A DNA stretch of 64,000 nucleotides from Sphingomonas caeni (lineage in GTDB: Bacteria; Pseudomonadota; Alphaproteobacteria; Sphingomonadales; Sphingomonadaceae), in contig NZ_JAPDOK010000003.1 in the NCBI RefSeq assembly GCF_026013415.1, forward strand, positions 434,001 through 498,000, given 5' to 3'. A program made the position numbers and the translations under genes. This document shows, piece after piece, positions 44,538 to 52,860 of the stretch (the stretch's first letter is position 1; the number at the start of each line of letters is the position of its first letter). The notes beneath the pieces were generated by a model. It saw nothing but the letters and a program-made list of their open reading frames with translations, ran no database searches and was not told the origin of the DNA.

Positions 44538-44683
44538 GTTGACACTAGCTTGACACTGCCAGGGCCTTTTCCCCAGGCCGGGAAAGGTGACGAAGATCGT
44601 CGAGTTTCCGCAGCTTCGCGATGTCAAAGAGCGGCCCGTAAGGCAGGCCCGGTGACCAAAGCAAACGAAATCCAACATTGCAA
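44538..44683 (+). repeat. three-block upstream element F, copy 2
   Basis: Block 1 GTTGACACTAGCTTGACACT (44538-44557) is two TTGACACT words 11 bases apart; block 2 GTCAAAGAGCGGCC (44623-44636); block 3, core GAAATCCAACATTGCAA, at 44656-44683. It ends 66 bases before the ndk ATG. Spacing block 1 to 2 is 65 bases here and 58 in copy 1; block 2 to 3 is 19 and 20. The TTGACA words could be -35 elements, but no clear -10 is visible. Confidence 0.75.
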
Positions 44684-44749
44684 TGCTGCGCTGCGGCGAC
44701 TAGGGAGCCGCCGACTTTCCGCAACTTACAACACAGGAGCCGCACGGCC

Positions 44750-45172
44750 ATGGCCGCGACCCGGACCTTTTCGATCATCAAGCCCGATGCCACCCGCCGC
44801 AACCTGACCGGTGCGGTCACCAAGATGCTGGAGGAAGCGGGCCTGCGCGTCGTCGCCTCGAAGCGCATCCAGATGACCAGGGAGCAGGCCGAGGGCTTCT
44901 ACGGCGTGCACCGCGAGCGGCCCTTCTTCAATGATCTGGTCAGTTTCATGATCTCCGGCCCGGTGGTGGTGCAGGTGCTCGAGGGCGAGAATGCCGTCCA
45001 GCGCAACCGCGACATCATGGGCGCGACCAACCCGGCCAACGCCGATGCCGGCACGATCCGCAAGGAGCTGGCGGAATCGATCGAGGCGAATTCGGTCCAT
45101 GGTTCGGACTCGGACGAGAATGCGGCGATCGAGATCGCCTTCTTCTTCAAGCCCGAAGAGATTGTGGGGTAA
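44750..45172 (+). CDS. ndk: nucleoside diphosphate kinase
   Basis: Transfers the gamma phosphate between nucleoside triphosphates and diphosphates, 140 aa. The start [18 protein letters not shown] follows ACAGGAGC and fixes the frame; [18 protein letters not shown], the [15 protein letters not shown] strand, then the catalytic histidine H118 in SVHGSDS with the surrounding NADAGTIR. All active-site residues are present. The gene is followed directly by convergent element A copy 2. Confidence 0.97.
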   Translation: MAATRTFSIIKPDATRRNLTGAVTKMLEEAGLRVVASKRIQMTREQAEGFYGVHRERPFFNDLVSFMISGPVVVQVLEGENAVQRNRDIMGATNPANADAGTIRKELAESIEANSVHGSDSDENAAIEIAFFFKPEEIVG

Positions 45173-45175
45173 GCC

Positions 45176-45312
45176 AATCTCCTTCTCCCCTTGTGGGAGA
45201 AGGAAGGGGCCCGCGCCGAAGGCGTGGGAAGGATGAGGGGGACTGAGTCTCACTCCCCCTCACCCTTCCGCCGCTTCGCGGCTCCCTCCCTCTCCCACAA
45301 GGGGAGAGGGAA
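45176..45312. repeat. paired-hairpin intergenic element A, copy 2 (inverted)
   Basis: Reverse-complement counterpart of 9265-9413, again filling the gap between two convergent genes (ndk and the histidine kinase). The arms are CCTTCTCCCCTTGT/GGGAGAAGGAAGG and CCCTCCCTCTCCCAC/AAGGGGAGAGGG, with the conserved middle AAGGATGAGGGGG and CCCCCTCACCCTTCC. The right edge again abuts the stop codon (TTA) of the downstream convergent gene. Confidence 0.85.
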
Positions 45313-46701
45313 TTACCTCGGCAGCCTGATCGTCGCGATCAGGCCGCCGCCTTCGCGGTTAGCCAGCACGATATCCCCGCCCGCGTCGCGGACGATGGCG
45401 CGCGCCAGTGCCAGTCCGAGCCCGATCCCGCCGGTCCCGCGGTTGCGCGAGGTTTCGAGGCGCGTGAACGGGTCGAACACCGCCTCGATCTGATCCGGCG
45501 GAATGCCGGGGCCGCGATCGGCGACGGCGATCAGGGCATTCTCGCTCTCGGGTACGAGCGTGACTTCGGCGCTCTGGCCGTATTTCACCGCATTCTCGAT
45601 CAGGTTGCGCACCGCGCGGCGCATCAGGCCGGTGCGGATCCGCATCGTCAGCCGCGGTGCCTCCTCGAACTGGACGGGCATGTCGAGATCGCGGAAATCC
45701 TCGACGACCGCATCGATCAGCGCCGAGAGATCGACATCGGTCGGCGGCTCGCTCGGGCGGCCCAGCCGGGCGAGCGAGAGGATGTCGTCGAGCGTGCGGT
45801 TCATCTCGTCGATCGTGTCGGCCATGCGGCCCCGGTCCTCATCGTCCTCGACCGATTCGATCCGGACGCGCAGCGCCGCCAGCGGGGTGCGCAGATCATG
45901 CCCGATCGCGCCGAGCATCCGGTCCTTCTCGTCGAGCATCGCGGTGACGCGCTTCGACAGCCCGTTATAGGCGGCGATCACCGAGCGGACATCGCTCGGC
46001 CCGTGCTCCTCGACCGGTTCGGCATTCTCGCCGGGCACGAAGCTGCGCGCGGCGGCGGCGAGATTGCGCAGCGGCTTGGCGATGCGGCGCGTGGCGAGCA
46101 GCACCGGGATCAGCACGACGATGTAGAGAATCCCCGTCTGGATGAGGAGTTGCCAGATCACCACCATCTCGCTGCGCGGCCAGCCGGTCTGGAGCGACAG
46201 CCAGCGGCCGTCCCGGAGCTGGACCGCGACATGGAGCTCGGCGCCGAGGCGGCGAAGCCGGTCCGCGCGCTGCGGCGACATCTTGCGCAGAAAGGGGCGG
46301 CGATCGTCGATCGGGCGAACCACCGCCAGCACCTGGAGGGGATCGAGCCCGCCATCGACCAGCCCGCGCTCGATCGCATCCTCGATATCGGGCCGGCGCG
46401 GCTGGCCGCCGGGGATCGGCTGGGTGTTGCTCAACTGGACGCGCGTGCGCTGATCGAAGTCGCGCCGCTGCCGCCGCGGGCGATCGTCATCGACCGGATC
46501 GACCGGCAAAGGGTTGGCCAGCCGCTCGTTCGCGTCGATCAGCCGCGTGACCGAGGGGACGATCACCTGTCCGAACCGCGCGCCGCGGCGCTCGTTGAGC
46601 ATCAGCCCGAAATTGATCGCCTGCGCGACGAACAGCGCCAGGGCGACGAGCAGGCCGATCTGGCCGGTGAGGCTCTTGGGGAGGAAGCGGCGGAGGTTCA
46701 A
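45313..46701 (-). CDS. sensor histidine kinase, EnvZ-like
   Basis: 462 aa membrane kinase. Two transmembrane segments flank a periplasmic sensor (about residues 35-185): the first, LTGQIGLLVALALFVAQAI, at the N terminus; the second near LLIQTGILYIVVLIPVLL. HAMP follows, then HisKA with the phospho-acceptor in AIGHDLRTPLAAL, N box NLIENAVKYG and G1 box DRGPGIPPDQIEAVFDPF. The sensor domain is Arg/Asp-rich and unlike a known ligand-binding fold. It overlaps the regulator gene by four bases, so the pair is co-translated. Confidence 0.93.
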   Translation of the reverse strand: MNLRRFLPKSLTGQIGLLVALALFVAQAINFGLMLNERRGARFGQVIVPSVTRLIDANERLANPLPVDPVDDDRPRRQRRDFDQRTRVQLSNTQPIPGGQPRRPDIEDAIERGLVDGGLDPLQVLAVVRPIDDRRPFLRKMSPQRADRLRRLGAELHVAVQLRDGRWLSLQTGWPRSEMVVIWQLLIQTGILYIVVLIPVLLATRRIAKPLRNLAAAARSFVPGENAEPVEEHGPSDVRSVIAAYNGLSKRVTAMLDEKDRMLGAIGHDLRTPLAALRVRIESVEDDEDRGRMADTIDEMNRTLDDILSLARLGRPSEPPTDVDLSALIDAVVEDFRDLDMPVQFEEAPRLTMRIRTGLMRRAVRNLIENAVKYGQSAEVTLVPESENALIAVADRGPGIPPDQIEAVFDPFTRLETSRNRGTGGIGLGLALARAIVRDAGGDIVLANREGGGLIATIRLPR

Positions 46702-47417
46702 AGGCGAGTGACCTCGGCCGCGAGGGTATAGCCGCCGCCCCAGACCGTCTTGATGATGTCCGGATTCTTGGGATCGGTCTCGATCTTCTTGCGCAGCCGG
46801 CTGACCTGATTGTCGATCGCGCGGTCGAACGCGGCGGCCTCGCGGCCCTGGGTGAGGTCGAGCAGCTGGTCGCGGGTCAGCACCGCGCGGGGGCGGGTGA
46901 CGAGCGCGTGGAGCAGATTATACTCGCCGGTCGAGAGCGGGACCGAGACGCCGTCGCGGTCGACCAGGGCCCGCTCGCCGGTCTTGAGCACCCAGCCGGC
47001 AAAGGCGAAGCTGCCGCTGTCCGGCGCGTGCTGGCGCGCCCCGCCCGCGGCGGCGCGGCGGAGGATCACCTTCACGCGGGCAGCCAGCTCACGCGGGCTG
47101 AACGGCTTCACGACATAATCGTCGGCGCCCATTTCGAGCCCGACGATCCGGTCGGTCTCCTCGCTGCGCGCGGTGAGCAGGATGACGGGGATGTCGCCGG
47201 TCTCGCGGATATGGCGGCACAGGCTGAGGCCGTCCTCGCCCGGCATCATGATGTCGAGGATCACCAGATCGATCGCATAGGCCGCCATGCGGGCGCGCGC
47301 GCCCTCGGCATCGCCCGCCTGGGTCACGCGGAACCCCTGTTTGGTGAGGTACTGCGCGAGCGGCTCGCGGATCGATCGCTCGTCGTCGACGAGCAGAAGG
47401 TGGGGCAGTTCCGACAT
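46698..47417 (-). CDS. OmpR/PhoB-type response regulator
   Basis: 239 aa with the ATG in GCACCCGATG; an in-frame ATG six codons earlier is possible. Receiver domain: LLLVDDERSIREPLAQYL, phosphoacceptor in VILDIMMPGEDG, LTAR and KPF. The DNA-binding winged helix is at about 140-238 (AFAGWVLKTGERAL then LLHALVTRPRAVLTRDQLLDL, DNQVSRLRKKIE). Four-base overlap with its kinase gene. The signal is not known; the EF-hand gene upstream in the same direction might be part of the operon or the regulon. Confidence 0.93.
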   Translation of the reverse strand: MSELPHLLLVDDERSIREPLAQYLTKQGFRVTQAGDAEGARARMAAYAIDLVILDIMMPGEDGLSLCRHIRETGDIPVILLTARSEETDRIVGLEMGADDYVVKPFSPRELAARVKVILRRAAAGGARQHAPDSGSFAFAGWVLKTGERALVDRDGVSVPLSTGEYNLLHALVTRPRAVLTRDQLLDLTQGREAAAFDRAIDNQVSRLRKKIETDPKNPDIIKTVWGGGYTLAAEVTRL

Positions 47418-47514
47418 CGGGTGCTCGATTACCATGGAAAGCCTTGGGTGCCAGAATGTCCATGCGGCCGGGCGGACGAGGAGGCGGGATCCGCCCGGCC
47501 GGGACCGGCTGGCT

Positions 47515-48084
47515 TTACTGACCCGGGGGCGGGGGTGCGTCAGCCGGCGGGGGACCGTGGCGACCGTGACGGCCGAAAGGGCCGCCGCCGGGGCCGCCGG
47601 GGCCGTGCATCGCCATGGCGGCTTCGTGGAACGCCTCGCGCTCGGCCTTGTCGATCTGCCCGTCATTGTTGCGGTCGACATAGGCGAAGAATTTGAGCGC
47701 GGGGGCCCGGGCTTCTTCGAGCGTCACCACACCGTCATTGTTCGCATCGACGCGCGGGCCATGGCCGGGGCCGCCCTCGGGACCACCTTCGGGACCGCGC
47801 ATGTGACGGCCGCGGCCGCCCATCCGGTCGTGCATCGCCTGGCGCTCGGCCTGGTCGATCTTGCCGTCATGATTGGCATCCACCTTGGCAAAATGCTGAT
47901 CGACGGCGGCGAGCAGTTCCTGGCGGGTGACGATGCCGTCCTTGTTGGCATCGGCATGCATGAGCATGCCGCCATGGGGCGGCGGGGGCGGGGCGTCCTG
48001 CTGCTGCGCGGCGGTCTGGGCCAGCGCGGCCCCGCCCGCCAATGCCGTCGCGGCGAGCGCGGCGGCGATGAGCTTGGTCTTCAT
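47515..48084 (-). CDS. exported calcium-binding protein with four EF-hands
   Basis: 189 aa with signal peptide MKTKLIAAALAATALAGGAA ending ALAQ. Four EF-hand loops are visible: DANKDGIVTRQE, DANHDGKIDQAE, DANNDGVVTLEE and DRNNDGQIDKAE, each with the D-x-[DN]-x-[DG] calcium ligands. A His/Gly/Pro-rich linker separates the pairs and a Gly/His/Pro-rich tail ends it, which may bind metal. Such periplasmic EF-hand proteins act as Ca2+ buffers or sensors; the target is unknown. It lies upstream of the two-component pair, same direction. Confidence 0.88.
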   Translation of the reverse strand: MKTKLIAAALAATALAGGAALAQTAAQQQDAPPPPPHGGMLMHADANKDGIVTRQELLAAVDQHFAKVDANHDGKIDQAERQAMHDRMGGRGRHMRGPEGGPEGGPGHGPRVDANNDGVVTLEEARAPALKFFAYVDRNNDGQIDKAEREAFHEAAMAMHGPGGPGGGPFGRHGRHGPPPADAPPPPGQ

Positions 48085-48199
48085 GGTCGTGATTCTCCCG
48101 GGGCGGCCAGGGGGTCGAGCCGCCACGTCGTCCTTTTGCCGGAGCGCTGTCGCATCACTGTGTCATGCGTTTGGGAAAGTGTCGCAATTTGTCGCGCTG

Positions 48200-48973
48200 T
48201 TACGCGAAGATCGCGACGCCCTGCATGGCTTCGGCGATCAGCTCGCCCGCGGCGTTCCACACCGTCATCCGCTGGCTCGAATAGCCGTCGCGGGCGCGGT
48301 CGGCCTTGGCGTGGAGCAGCCACCAGCCGTCTTGGGTCGCGGGTTCGGGCGTGACGAAGTTGATCTGCCAGTTGAGCGAACTGACCGGCGCCTTGAGGCT
48401 ATCGACCAGCTTGAGCGCGGCGGGAGGCAGGGCATCGCCGATCGCCATCAGCTCGACCATCGGGTGCAGCCCGACACGCGCGCGCAGGCGCGCCCAGCGG
48501 AGCCACTCGACGGGGCCGGTGCCGTCCTTGTGATCGTGGAAGTTGAAATTGCCGAGGAAGAAGTCGTCGGGGCCCGTGAAGATCTTCGCGTCGGGCACGG
48601 GCGGGGCGATGGGCGCGCGCGGAGCGTCGTCGTGTGCCACCGCCGAGGCGAGCGGCGCCATGAAGACGAAGGTGGCGCGAAAGCCCAGGCCTGCGTCGGA
48701 GCTGAGGTCCGCCTGGATGAAGGCGGCGTTGCGGCCGCGGCGGAGCCTGGTGGCGGTGACGCTCACCTCGCCGGCGAGCGGGCCGATAAAGGCGATCTGG
48801 GCCGAGCGGAGCGGGGGCAGATCGGGCTCGAGCAGCATCGCGGCGTGAAGCGCGAGCGCGGCGGAGAGGCCGCCATAGGTGGTGCGGCCCTGCGCCCAGT
48901 CCGGCGGGATCGCGGCGCGGAAGCCGCCCTCGATGGGTGCAGCGGCGGCGAGGATGTCGGTGATCGGGGTCAT
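48200..48973 (-). CDS. acyl-CoA thioesterase family protein (hotdog, TesB-like)
   Basis: 257-residue hotdog-fold protein, likely two tandem hotdog domains. The first half has WAQGRTTYGGLSAALALHAAMLLEPD, then RSAQIAFIGPLAGEVSVTATRLRRGRNAAFIQADL, where the HXGG-like GGLSAAL and LRRGR segment mark the acyl-CoA hydrolase thioesterase family. The second half includes WLRWARLRARVGLHPMVELMAIGDALPP. It overlaps the acyl-CoA ligase gene by four bases, so ligase and thioesterase act on a common acyl-CoA pool. Confidence 0.85.
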   Translation of the reverse strand: MTPITDILAAAAPIEGGFRAAIPPDWAQGRTTYGGLSAALALHAAMLLEPDLPPLRSAQIAFIGPLAGEVSVTATRLRRGRNAAFIQADLSSDAGLGFRATFVFMAPLASAVAHDDAPRAPIAPPVPDAKIFTGPDDFFLGNFNFHDHKDGTGPVEWLRWARLRARVGLHPMVELMAIGDALPPAALKLVDSLKAPVSSLNWQINFVTPEPATQDGWWLLHAKADRARDGYSSQRMTVWNAAGELIAEAMQGVAIFA

Positions 48974-50469
48974 TTGGCGAGATACCGGTCGCGCAGCTCG
49001 CGTTTGAGCACCTTGCCGATCGCGTTGCGGGGCAGCTCGCCGACCTGCTCCAGCGCGGAGAGGCGCTGGGTCTTGCCGACCTGGGCGTTGAAGCTTTCGA
49101 GGATCGCGGCGGCGTCGCCGTCGCCGGTGTAGAAGCCCACCGGCGTCTCGCCCCATTGCTCGGAGGGCACGCCGACCACCGCGCAGTCCTTCATCCCCGG
49201 CTGCTGGATCAGGATCGCCTCGAGGTCCGAGGGATAGATGTTGAACCCGCCCGAGATGATCAGGTCCTTTTTGCGGTCCATCAGGATCAGGAAGCCGTCC
49301 TCGTCGAAGCGGCCGATATCGCCGTGGCGCAGGAAGCGGTTGCCCTCGGCATCGAACCACTCGGTCGCCGAGGTCGTGTCGGCGCGGCCGTGATAGCCGG
49401 TCATCATCGCCTTGGAGCGGCCGACCACCTCGCCCATCTCGCCGGGCGGCACTTCCTTGCCCTCCTCGTTGATCAGGCGGATGTCGTGGCCCTCGACCGG
49501 CTTGCCGACGGTGTGGAGCTTGTCGGGGTGCATCTGGCACACCAGCACGCAGGTGCCGCCACCTTCGGTCAGCCCATAATATTCGACCAGCGCGCCGGGC
49601 CAGCGCTTGACGATATCGGCCTTGAGCGCGGCGGAGAAGGGCGCGCTGGTGCAGGATTTGAAGACGAAGCTCGACAGGTCGAATTCGTCGAAATCGGGAA
49701 GCGCCATGATCCGCTGATACTGGACCGGGACCAGCATGGTGTGGGTCGCGCGGTGCTTGGCGGCGAGGCGGATGTATGACGCGGCGTCGAACTTCGCCAT
49801 CAGCACCGCGGTGCCGCCATGCGCGAGGGTGGGAAGGAAACTGACCAGGGTCGTGTTCGAATAGAGCGGGGTCGAGATCATCGTCACCGCTTCCGAGAAG
49901 GTCGCGGGGGCACGGACGATGTGCTGCCAGCGCATCGCATGGGGCTGGACGATGCCCTTGGGGGTGCCGGTGGTGCCCGAGGAGTAGATGATGTTGAACG
50001 GGTCGTTCGGGCCGAGGATGACGAGCGCCGGCCTGGCGTCCTCGGGGGCGAGCCATTCGGAGAGGCCGGGGCCGTCAAGGGCGATCTTTCGGGCGGCGGT
50101 TTCGACCGCGGGCGCGGCCTTGTCGTGGAAGAGGATGGGCGCGCCGCAATCGCTGACCATCGCGGCGATCTGCTCCGGCGTGGCGGAGGGCTGGATCGGG
50201 GCAGCGACGCAGCCCGCACGGATCGCACCCAGGAAGACCACCGCATATTCGAGCGAGGTCGCGGCGAGGATCGCGACCGCGGTGCCGCGGGCTATGCCGT
50301 CGCGCTGGAGGGCGGCGGCGACGCGGTCCATGCCCTTGTCGAGCTGGGCGTAGCTGAGCCACTGGTCGCCGAAGACAAGCGCCGCCTTCTGCCCGCGCTC
50401 GGCGGCGTGCGCGCGGATCAACTCGGGCAGCGTCGCGAAATCGCTGGCCAGCATCGCCTCGGCGGTCAT
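48970..50469 (-). CDS. AMP-dependent acyl-CoA synthetase/ligase
   Basis: Class I adenylate-forming enzyme of 499 aa that activates a carboxylic acid with ATP and CoA. The P-loop-like FNIIYSSGTTGTPKGIVQ is near residue 165, YYGLTEGGG near 290, the A8 core DIGRFDEDGFLILMDRKKDLIISGGFNIYPSDLE (residues 390-423) and the catalytic lysine in ELPRNAIGKVLKREL at the end. Start MTAEAMLASDFATLP chosen at an ATG with GGGAA upstream. Fatty or aromatic acid specificity is undetermined. Confidence 0.94.
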   Translation of the reverse strand: MTAEAMLASDFATLPELIRAHAAERGQKAALVFGDQWLSYAQLDKGMDRVAAALQRDGIARGTAVAILAATSLEYAVVFLGAIRAGCVAAPIQPSATPEQIAAMVSDCGAPILFHDKAAPAVETAARKIALDGPGLSEWLAPEDARPALVILGPNDPFNIIYSSGTTGTPKGIVQPHAMRWQHIVRAPATFSEAVTMISTPLYSNTTLVSFLPTLAHGGTAVLMAKFDAASYIRLAAKHRATHTMLVPVQYQRIMALPDFDEFDLSSFVFKSCTSAPFSAALKADIVKRWPGALVEYYGLTEGGGTCVLVCQMHPDKLHTVGKPVEGHDIRLINEEGKEVPPGEMGEVVGRSKAMMTGYHGRADTTSATEWFDAEGNRFLRHGDIGRFDEDGFLILMDRKKDLIISGGFNIYPSDLEAILIQQPGMKDCAVVGVPSEQWGETPVGFYTGDGDAAAILESFNAQVGKTQRLSALEQVGELPRNAIGKVLKRELRDRYLAK

Positions 50470-50555
50470 GATTCCCTTGCCCTCACGCGCTTTCGCTAGG
50501 CGAGGCAAATCGGGAATGCCATACGCAACCTTCGAAAAATCTCCCGGAGTGGAAC

Positions 50556-51347
50556 ATGGATCAGGAAATGGCGGGCGCGGTGGCGATCGTGACCGGGGGC
50601 GGGACCGGAATCGGCGCGGCGGTGGTGCGGCGGCTGGCGGGCCGGGGCGTGCGCTGCGTGGTCAATTACGCGCATAGCCGCGAGGAGGCGGAGGCGCTGG
50701 CCGCGGAGGTCGGCGGGATCGCGGTGCAGGCCGATATCGCCGAGGACGCGGCGTGCCGGGCGCTCGCACGGGCGGCGCTGGCGGCGTTCGGGCGGATCGA
50801 TTTCCTCGTCAATAATGCGGGGCGGACCAAATTCGCCAATCACGAGGATCTCGACGCGCTCGATGCCGAGGATTTCATCGACATCTACCGGCTCAACACG
50901 ATCGCGCCCTTCCAGATGATCCGCGCCTGCGCGCCGGCGCTTCGGGAGAGCCCGTTCGGGGCAGTGGTGAATGTCGCGTCGGTGGCGGGGGTGTTCGGAC
51001 ATGGCTCGTCGGTGGCCTATGCGGCCTCCAAGGGCGCGATGATCACCATGACCAAGAGCCTCGCGCGGGTGCTCGCCCCGGCGATCCGGGTGAACGCGGT
51101 GGCGCCCGGCTATGTCGGGACGGGCTGGTTCGAGAAGCGCCTCGGGACCGAGGGGCTGGCGATGCTCGACGCGCGGATCGCGGGCGCGGTGCCGATGGCG
51201 ATGGCCGCCAAGGGCGAGGATATCGCCGGGCCGGTGGTGATGCTGCTCGATCCCGCGAGCCGGGCGGTGACCGGGGAGGTGATGCTGATCGATGCGGGCG
51301 CGCATCTGGATGTCGGACTGGCGAGGCGGCCGGGACGGGAGGGTTAG
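50556..51347 (+). CDS. SDR family oxidoreductase (3-oxoacyl-ACP reductase-like)
   Basis: 263-residue short-chain dehydrogenase. Cofactor motif VTGGGTGIGAAVVRRLAG (about residues 11-27), NNAGRTKFANH, then the catalytic triad region NVASVAGVFGHGSSVAYAASKGAMITM with YAASK, and NAVAPGYVGTGW. Similar to FabG-like reductases. The 3' end overlaps convergent tetA-like transporter by four bases, and the start is 86 bases from the divergent ligase gene. A reductive role in acyl-CoA metabolism is plausible from neighbours but not proven. Confidence 0.92.
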   Translation: MDQEMAGAVAIVTGGGTGIGAAVVRRLAGRGVRCVVNYAHSREEAEALAAEVGGIAVQADIAEDAACRALARAALAAFGRIDFLVNNAGRTKFANHEDLDALDAEDFIDIYRLNTIAPFQMIRACAPALRESPFGAVVNVASVAGVFGHGSSVAYAASKGAMITMTKSLARVLAPAIRVNAVAPGYVGTGWFEKRLGTEGLAMLDARIAGAVPMAMAAKGEDIAGPVVMLLDPASRAVTGEVMLIDAGAHLDVGLARRPGREG

Positions 51348-52555
51348 GCGGCAGGCTTTGCCACCTTCGGCACCACCTTGGTCAGCACGATCAGCAATGC
51401 CGTGAACGCCAGCGCCGCCGCGACGACGAAATTGCCCCCCGTGAAGCCGCGCTCCGATCCCAGCGCCAACGACTGGCTGAGCACGAGCGGAGCGAGGATC
51501 TGCGCGACGCTGACGAGGCTCGCCATCCCGCCCTGCAATGCACCCTGGTTCGACGCGTCGGTCATCCGCGAGAGCAGGGCGTTCATCGAGGGATAGGCCA
51601 GCCCCTGGAAGCCGCTGAACGCGATGATCGCATAGATCGCGATGTCCGAGCGCGCGAAGATATAGCCGGTAAAGGCCAGCCCGCCGATCAGCATCCCGAA
51701 CACCGCCGCCCTCGCTTCGCCGAAGCGCTTGATCGCGCGGCCCGTGACCAGCGTCTGGACGACAACCATCGCCACGCCGGATGCCGTCAGCGACCAGCCG
51801 ATCTGGCGTTCGGTCCAGCCCAATGCGATCTCGCCGAAAAAGGCCCAGGTCGCCGGATAGACCATATGCGCGAACTGCCAGAGGAAGGCGGCGGCGATCA
51901 GCCATTTGGCATTGCCGGCATGGAGCAAAGGCTTGAACGCGCCGAAGACATGCGCGCGGCGCCAATCGAAGGGACGGCGGCGATCCACCGTCATCGTCTC
52001 GGGCAGCGCGAAGAAGATCCACACCGCATTGGCGGCGGCGAGTCCGGCGGCGACCATGAACGGGGTGCGGGGCCCGAATTCCGCGAGCAGCCCCCCGATC
52101 GCCGGGCCCAGGATGAAGCCCGTGCCGAACGCGGCGCCCATCAGCCCGAAGGTCGTGCCGCGCTTTTCGGGGGGAGTCACGTCGGCGAGGACGGCGTTGG
52201 CGGGGCCGTAGGACGCCCCGGCAACCCCCGCGACGATCCGCCCGAGGAACAGCCAGCCGATCGTCGGCGCGACCGACATCAGCGCATAATCGATGGCGAA
52301 GGCAAGCATCGAGAAGAGCAGCACCCTGCGGCGGCCGAGGCTATCCCCGAGATTGCCGAGGATCGGCCCCGCGAAGAACTGCGCCACCGCATAGGCGACT
52401 AGCATATAGCCGCCGATCCGCGCGGCATCCGCGAGCGTGACGCCGGCCAGCGTGACGATCAGCTTGGGCAGCACCGGCATGACGATGCCGAAGCCGATCG
52501 AATCGATCATCACCGCGGCGAGCACGATCGGGACGGCGCGGTGATGGAACTTCAT
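51344..52555 (-). CDS. MFS drug-efflux-type transporter (TetA-like)
   Basis: 403-residue 12-helix permease of the DHA1/TetA branch. N-terminal VPIVLAAVMIDSIGFGIVMPVLP, then the GNLGDSLGRRRVLLFSM 2-3 loop, and FGLMGAAFGTGFILGPAIGGLLAEFG motif C of antiporters. The name reflects family similarity only; this class exports many compounds and no resistance phenotype can be inferred. Its promoter must lie in the 305-base gap upstream, which holds tandem repeats and a LexA-like box. Confidence 0.88.
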   Translation of the reverse strand: MKFHHRAVPIVLAAVMIDSIGFGIVMPVLPKLIVTLAGVTLADAARIGGYMLVAYAVAQFFAGPILGNLGDSLGRRRVLLFSMLAFAIDYALMSVAPTIGWLFLGRIVAGVAGASYGPANAVLADVTPPEKRGTTFGLMGAAFGTGFILGPAIGGLLAEFGPRTPFMVAAGLAAANAVWIFFALPETMTVDRRRPFDWRRAHVFGAFKPLLHAGNAKWLIAAAFLWQFAHMVYPATWAFFGEIALGWTERQIGWSLTASGVAMVVVQTLVTGRAIKRFGEARAAVFGMLIGGLAFTGYIFARSDIAIYAIIAFSGFQGLAYPSMNALLSRMTDASNQGALQGGMASLVSVAQILAPLVLSQSLALGSERGFTGGNFVVAAALAFTALLIVLTKVVPKVAKPAA

Positions 52556-52594
52556 TCGGCTTCCCCCAAATGGTTTGCGGGCATCGGATTACCC

Positions 52595-52657
52595 AAGAGT
52601 CACAAGAGTCACAGTCCCTGTGCGTGCGCGCGCGAACCCTGGGCTTTTAGCCCGGCG
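52595..52657. repeat. tandem nonamer and hairpin
   Basis: Two perfect adjacent copies of AAGAGTCAC (52595-52612), then a hairpin GGGCT-TTT-AGCCC (52641-52653). Both occupy the 305-base gap between the divergent TetA-like and acyl-CoA dehydrogenase genes; I recall the same AAGAGTCACAAGAGTCACAG string in other sphingomonad genomes, which cannot be checked here. The rest of the gap holds only the LexA-like box and short antisense ORFs that look like noise. Confidence 0.6.
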
Positions 52658-52731
52658 TTCCCGCCCGTCCGCGGTTGGATGCGCCGCATCGTCCGGCGAA
52701 GGCCAGGCAGCGACGCAGAAAGGCAAATCTG

Positions 52732-52746
52732 GAACATTTGAAGAAC
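52732..52746 (+). promoter_or_regulatory. LexA-like box in a divergent gap
   Basis: GAAC-ATTTGAA-GAAC matches the direct-repeat LexA operator pattern, but it is 115 bases before the acyl-CoA dehydrogenase ATG and 177 from the transporter start, without a good promoter beside it. Chance occurrence is quite possible. Confidence 0.3.
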
Positions 52747-52860
52747 ATGACACAAACCCGGCCCGTAGGACAGCGATATTCTCACCCCCCGCTTGACGCG
52801 TAGGTCGCCATACCGCATTTTCGAAACACGAAAAGATCACGGCTTCCCGGGAGAGAATGG

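Noticed and set aside
52732..52746. SOS control of the TetA-like transporter or acyl-CoA dehydrogenase through the LexA-like box.
   Set aside because: The box is far from both starts and about two such matches are expected by chance in this window, so I list it only as a weak site.
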